Positions 7,640 to 11,507 of a stretch of 11,507 nt of DNA are shown here, one piece after another. Under the pieces are notes generated by a model that saw only the letters and a list, made by a program, of their open reading frames with translations, did not search any database and had not been told where the DNA came from. This stretch comes from an uncultured Clostridium sp. (GTDB lineage Bacteria; Bacillota; Clostridia; Clostridiales; Clostridiaceae). The stretch spans positions 1-11,507 of the forward strand of contig NZ_CAKVJA010000059.1 of NCBI RefSeq assembly GCF_934754925.1, given 5' to 3'. Positions within the stretch are counted from its first letter, which is position 1. Every line of letters starts with the position of its first letter. The position numbers and the translations under genes are program-made.

Positions 7640-10426
7640 ATGAAATCAAAGAAATTAAGAAAGATATTAGCATTTTTAATGACGGGAGTTTTAATATCAT
7701 CTTTTGGATTAATTAGAATTACAACAGCTAAAGAAAAAATAGCTGTTAAAAGCCGTGTTTCTGTACATGATCCTTCAATAATTAAAAACGGGGATGAATA
7801 TTATGTATTTGGATCTCATATAGATGCAGCGAAGTCTGTAGATTTACAAAATTGGACTCAGTTTACTAATGGGTATACAACACCAGGTAATGTTATATTT
7901 GGTGATTTATCAGAGAACTTAGCTGGTTCATTTGCATGGGCTGGTGAAGACGATTCAGATAGTAAAGGTGGTTTTTCTGTTTGGGCACCAACTGTATTTT
8001 GGAATGATAACTATGTAAACGATGATGGAACTAAAGGAGCATATATGATGTATTATTGTACATCTTCTACTTATAAACGTTCTGCTATAGGTTATGCAGT
8101 ATCTCAAAATATTGAGGGGCCATATACTTATGTAGATACTATTATATACTCTGGATTTACTAAAAATGATGCAACAGATTCAAATAGTATTAAAAATACT
8201 AAGTATGTAAATACTCATATAGATGAGCTTATTGAAAAAGGTGTGTTAGAAGGATTAAATGACTCCTGGTTTAATGCTGATGGTTCATATAACACAAGTT
8301 ATGCTCCAAATGCAATAGATCCAGAATTATTTTATGATGAAGATGGTCAGCTATGGATGACTTACGGATCTTGGTCAGGTGGAGTATATATATTAAAAAT
8401 AAATGATACAAATGGACAACCTATATATCCAGGAACAGATTCAGATCAAGATAGCCTTAATCTTACTGATAGATATTTTGGTAAGAGAGTATCTGGAGGT
8501 TATACACAATCAGGCGAAGGTGCGGATGTAGTATATGATAAAGAAACAGGATATTACTATATGACTGTAACTTATGGTGGGTTAGCTTCAGATGGTGGAT
8601 ATAATATGAGATTATTTAGATCAGAAAACCCGGATGGTCCATATTTAGATGCAGCAGGAAGAAATGCAGCTTTACCTGGTAATGTTAGTAATACTAATTA
8701 TGGGATTAAGTTAATATCTAATTATAAATTTAATTGTCAAGATAAAGCTCTAAAAGCAGCTGGCCATAATTCAGTTCTTTTAGAAGAGGATGGAGATAGA
8801 TATTTGGTTCATCATCAAAGATTTGATGATGGAAGTGAGTACCATGAAGTGAGGGTTCATCAAATGTTTTTAAATAAAGAAGGGTGGTTAGTAGTTGCTC
8901 CTTATGAAAATAATGGAGATGAAATTTCACAAACAGGATATTCAAAGGAAGAAATAGTAGGTAATTATCAATTTATTAACCATGGAACTGACACTACAAG
9001 TTCTATAGCAAGTACATTAAATATTAGATTAAATGATGACTTTACAGTTAGTGGTGATATAACTGGTACTTGGGCTATGGAAAAAGATACTTATTATATG
9101 ACTATAACTACAAATGATATAACTTATAGTGGTGTATTCTTTAAACAACAAGATGAATCATTAGAAGAAAATAAGGTTATGACATTTACTGCTATTGGAA
9201 ATAATAATGAATCAGTTTGGGGAAGTAAGCTTGAATTAGATGATTCTCAATCTGTTGATTATGCTGGAAGTTATTTAAAAAATAAAATTCCGAGTGTAAC
9301 TAAATCTGATATAGAACTTCCTACATTAGGTGCATATGATACAACAATTACATGGAAATCAAGTAATGAAGATAGTATATCTAATGAAGGAAAAGTAAAA
9401 CGTACAGGTGAAGACAAAACTGTTACCCTAATAGCAACTATATCTAAGGGGGAAGCAGTTATTACTAAAGAGTTTAATGTACTTGTTAAGGGAATTCTAA
9501 AAGAGGTTGGAATAGAACCAATTTATAAGTATGATTTTGAAGGTATAGAAGAACAAGGGATTATCAATACAGGTAGTAAGGTTGGAAATGCAACATTAGT
9601 TGGGACAGCATGTGTTGTTGAGGATGAAGAGAGGGGAAATGTACTAGAGATTATAAATGAAAAAGGTGCAGTAAAGGTTAATTATTTAGAATTGCCTAAA
9701 GATACATTTGAAGGAATTACAGAAGAGGGATATACGGTGAGTATGTGGGTAAATATAGATAAGAATAATCCGAACTATTTTGAGCATAGTGCATTATTTG
9801 AAGCGAGTATGACTAATGAAGATGGTACTCCTAATTATCCAATGACAAGAATAAGTGCTAACCTTTTTGGAAGAATAAATGCAAATGGAGCATGGTCAGA
9901 TGCAACAGAAGTATCTAAACAATTAGAAGGGAATAAGTGGGAATATGTAACTTATACTGTAAGCTCTACTGGAATAGTAGTTTATGTAGATGGTAACGAA
10001 GTTGCTAGACAAGATAAAGATATAGCGGCTTGCTTTAATGATAATTTCTTAGCTTTAATGAAAGATGTAAGAGTAGGCAGTGGAAATATATGGAATGATA
10101 TGGATATAGCAAATGCTAAATTTGATAATGTTTCAGTTTATAATGTTGCATTATCAGATAAGCAAGTAGAGGCTCTTTATAATGATGAAACAAAGGAAAA
10201 TGAAGAGCAAGAAAATCCAGAAGAACCAGGAGATATAGTAAATCCAGAAAATCCGGGAAGTAGTGATACAGGAAATGTTGATTCTGGAAAGAAGCCAACT
10301 GTAAATAATAATTTAAATACATCAAAATTACCGCAAACAGGAGACGTTAATATATTATTTACCTTAGCTTTAGCTGGAGCAAGTGTTACTATTGGGGGAA
10401 TAAGCTTAAAAAAGAAAAAATTATAA
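7640..10426 (+). CDS. Secreted, sortase-anchored GH43 endo-arabinanase-like enzyme
   Basis: This 928-residue surface enzyme is expected to cut alpha-1,5-L-arabinan. In order it has: a signal peptide (basic MKSKKLRK, hydrophobic core, likely cleavage after Ala30 in TTA-KE); a GH43 five-bladed propeller (about 38-430) with the expected triad Asp44 (VHDPS), Asp227 (AIDPELF) and Glu293 (SGEGADVVY), plus AAGHNSVLL, matching the calcium-site His region of Abn2-type enzymes; a small beta-barrel like the C-terminal domain of B. subtilis Abn2 (about 438-530); an atrophied Ig-like domain (about 537-618); a LamG/concanavalin-like domain (about 626-848), possibly glycan-binding; a Pro/Glu/Asn-rich wall-spanning linker; and LPQTG (897-901), a hydrophobic segment and a KKKKL tail. 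It therefore ends covalently attached to peptidoglycan. AAGGGGA at 7624-7630 sets the start. Exact linkage specificity is inferred from the catalytic domain and the arabinose neighbours. Confidence 0.93.
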   Translation: MKSKKLRKILAFLMTGVLISSFGLIRITTAKEKIAVKSRVSVHDPSIIKNGDEYYVFGSHIDAAKSVDLQNWTQFTNGYTTPGNVIFGDLSENLAGSFAWAGEDDSDSKGGFSVWAPTVFWNDNYVNDDGTKGAYMMYYCTSSTYKRSAIGYAVSQNIEGPYTYVDTIIYSGFTKNDATDSNSIKNTKYVNTHIDELIEKGVLEGLNDSWFNADGSYNTSYAPNAIDPELFYDEDGQLWMTYGSWSGGVYILKINDTNGQPIYPGTDSDQDSLNLTDRYFGKRVSGGYTQSGEGADVVYDKETGYYYMTVTYGGLASDGGYNMRLFRSENPDGPYLDAAGRNAALPGNVSNTNYGIKLISNYKFNCQDKALKAAGHNSVLLEEDGDRYLVHHQRFDDGSEYHEVRVHQMFLNKEGWLVVAPYENNGDEISQTGYSKEEIVGNYQFINHGTDTTSSIASTLNIRLNDDFTVSGDITGTWAMEKDTYYMTITTNDITYSGVFFKQQDESLEENKVMTFTAIGNNNESVWGSKLELDDSQSVDYAGSYLKNKIPSVTKSDIELPTLGAYDTTITWKSSNEDSISNEGKVKRTGEDKTVTLIATISKGEAVITKEFNVLVKGILKEVGIEPIYKYDFEGIEEQGIINTGSKVGNATLVGTACVVEDEERGNVLEIINEKGAVKVNYLELPKDTFEGITEEGYTVSMWVNIDKNNPNYFEHSALFEASMTNEDGTPNYPMTRISANLFGRINANGAWSDATEVSKQLEGNKWEYVTYTVSSTGIVVYVDGNEVARQDKDIAACFNDNFLALMKDVRVGSGNIWNDMDIANAKFDNVSVYNVALSDKQVEALYNDETKENEEQENPEEPGDIVNPENPGSSDTGNVDSGKKPTVNNNLNTSKLPQTGDVNILFTLALAGASVTIGGISLKKKKL

Positions 10427-10433
10427 TATAGAG

Positions 10434-10483
10434 TAATTAATAGGGCTGTATCAAAAGTAATTTTGATATAGCCTTATTAATTA
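10434..10483. terminator. Long bidirectional terminator between convergent genes
   Basis: Two 23-nt arms (10434-10456 and 10461-10483) pair along their whole length apart from two G-T wobbles, around a GTAA loop. The core is GGGCTGTATCAAAA with TTTTGATATAGCC. T-rich DNA flanks it in both readings: TTATTAATT after the plus-strand core, and TATTAATTACTC then a T6 run on the minus strand. It lies 7 nt after the GH43 stop and 14 nt beyond the minus-strand stop, as expected for a terminator shared by convergent genes. Confidence 0.85.
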
Positions 10484-10497
10484 AAAAATAAATCTTA

Positions 10498-11507
10498 TTA
10501 ATAAATATTTATTTTAGTACCTAAGAGTTTTAGAGAATTAGTGTAACTATAGAATTTTGATGCGTTTAGATATTCATCTTTATTATTACTTTTAAATATA
10601 AATTGAGTGAAAGAATAATTATATATTTCATTAAATAGTTTTATATTACTCCAATTTTCTCCGTTATTTAAAGAATAAGTAGTATATAAATGATTATATT
10701 CCATCCACTGACAGTAAATAATATCCTTATATTTAATTATATTTGGAAATAAGCTTGGTATTTTAGTGCTTAAAAATATATTGTTTTGAATATAAGGAGT
10801 TTTATTTTTGAAAAACAAATTCATATATTTACAGTAAAATTGATTTTGATTTTTTTCAGAGTATACAATATGATATATATTTTTCGAATCCTTTAATAAT
10901 GATAAATAAACCTTTGATTTTTTTGAAAAAGTTAATTGAATAGGAGTATCCCACTTTTCTTTATCAAAACTATAGTTAGCCACAAAAAGTTCTTCATATC
11001 CATCTATTAATTTAAAGTAATAAATCTTTAAATCATTTTCATTTATTATTACTTCAAAATTATTTAAAAGTGTATAATTTAAAAAATCTATGTTGCTTTT
11101 TACCCAAATATTATTTTTTTTATAATAATGCACTAATGCTGAAAAATGAGACTTTTCTTTATTTATCTCATAATAAATTATATGAACTTTATTATCAAGA
11201 CGTTTAATAAAAGGAAATTTAATTTTGTATTTATTTGAATCGTATTTTAAAATTACTGTTTTCGATATAATTGAATTATTTATATGTAAATAATTGAGAA
11301 ACTTATTTTTTTCAGTGAATAATCCATATATATTATCATTAGAATCTATATCAAAATAAATAGTTGATAGAGATGAAATATCTGATAAAATTTTTTTATT
11401 TTTTTTATTTCAAAATTAGAATTAACATAATTGATAGAAATTCCATTTTCTACAGAAATAGTATATAAATTATTAAATGAATTCCTAATTAATATTGAGG
11501 ATTGTTT
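10498..11507 (-). CDS. Putative beta-propeller protein, 5'-partial, apparent frameshift
   Basis: I do not recognise this gene. The frame ending at TAA (10498-10500) is open up to 11409, well past the GTG at 11133, and contains no ATG in 10501-11409. No ribosome binding site precedes that GTG. At 11410-11412 it meets a stop, but another minus frame is open from 11507 to beyond that point and reads KQSSILIRNSFNNLYTISVE and onward, in the same style. A one-base slip in A7/A8 runs (11391-11406) joins them into at least 334 residues, running off the window. The product is rich in Asn, Lys, Ile and Tyr. It shows about six units of roughly 50 residues, each with an IY-x-x-Y-type strand (NIYGLFTEKN, VHIIYYEIN, KIYYFKLID, IYHIVYSEKN, IYCQWMEYN). 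One unit has the Asp-box-like SLNNGENWS (10648-10674), seen in sialidase-like propellers. GC in sampled lines is about 15-27%, below the neighbours. Its function and any link to arabinan use are unknown. Confidence 0.65.
11391..11410 (-). other. Homopolymer A7/A8 tract at the frameshift point
   Basis: Read on the minus strand, the tract is AAA T A8 T A7 followed by TTTT. In the upstream frame the codons run GAA ATA AAA AAA ATA AAA AAA TTT, so the slippery heptamer A-AAA-AAA occurs twice in the correct phase for a -1 shift. That shift leads into the open downstream frame (ILSDISSLSTIYFD). The cause may be a sequencing or assembly error, a real mutation or phase-variable repeat, or ribosomal or polymerase slippage. 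Confidence 0.6.

Noticed and set aside
8730..8945. Minus-strand ORF of 71 residues, His/Leu-rich
   Set aside because: It is a shadow of the GH43 catalytic domain.
10116..10325. Minus-strand ORF of 69 residues, Leu/Tyr-rich
   Set aside because: It is a shadow of the Pro/Glu/Asn-rich linker of the GH43 protein.
10498..11133. A 211-residue minus-strand gene starting at GTG 11133
   Set aside because: The same frame is open for another 276 nt upstream with matching composition, and no ribosome binding site precedes the GTG. It is the C-terminal part of a longer, frameshifted gene.

Overview
This is a very AT-rich window (about 30% GC in the sugar genes, lower at the right end). It has strong AGGGGA/GGAGG-type ribosome binding sites, clostridial codon use and an LPxTG surface protein. 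All of this points to a Firmicute of the Clostridium sensu stricto type; the species cannot be told from the sequence.

Layout. Positions 1-7435 hold a tightly packed plus-strand cluster: the 3' part of a transketolase (tkt), a clostridial-type ribulokinase (araK), a small TalC/FSA-type transaldolase (tal), L-arabinose isomerase (araA), an intracellular GH51 alpha-L-arabinofuranosidase (abfA), and an 87-residue cysteine-rich protein of unknown function starting 3 nt after the abfA stop. A stem-loop at 7484-7523 probably ends this unit. After a roughly 200-nt gap comes a 928-residue secreted GH43 arabinanase-like enzyme (7640-10426). It carries accessory domains and a C-terminal LPQTG sortase anchor. 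A long stem at 10434-10483 then separates it from a convergent minus-strand gene that runs off the right edge.

How the genes fit together. The GH43 enzyme would cut arabinan at the cell surface. Imported arabino-oligosaccharides would be trimmed by AbfA inside the cell. AraA makes L-ribulose and AraK phosphorylates it. Transketolase and transaldolase take the resulting pentose phosphates into glycolysis. L-ribulose-5-phosphate 4-epimerase (araD), a transporter and the regulator are not in the window and probably lie to the left. I saw no operator of the B. subtilis AraR type (ATTTGTACGTACAAAT) in any intergenic gap.

Least explained parts. The first is the Cys-rich protein coupled to abfA. 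The second is the minus-strand gene at the right end. Its apparent GTG start at 11133 is not real, because the reading frame continues upstream to 11409 and then into another frame across A7/A8 runs to the window edge. The joined product looks like a beta-propeller. No defence system, CRISPR array, tRNA, rRNA or insertion sequence was seen.
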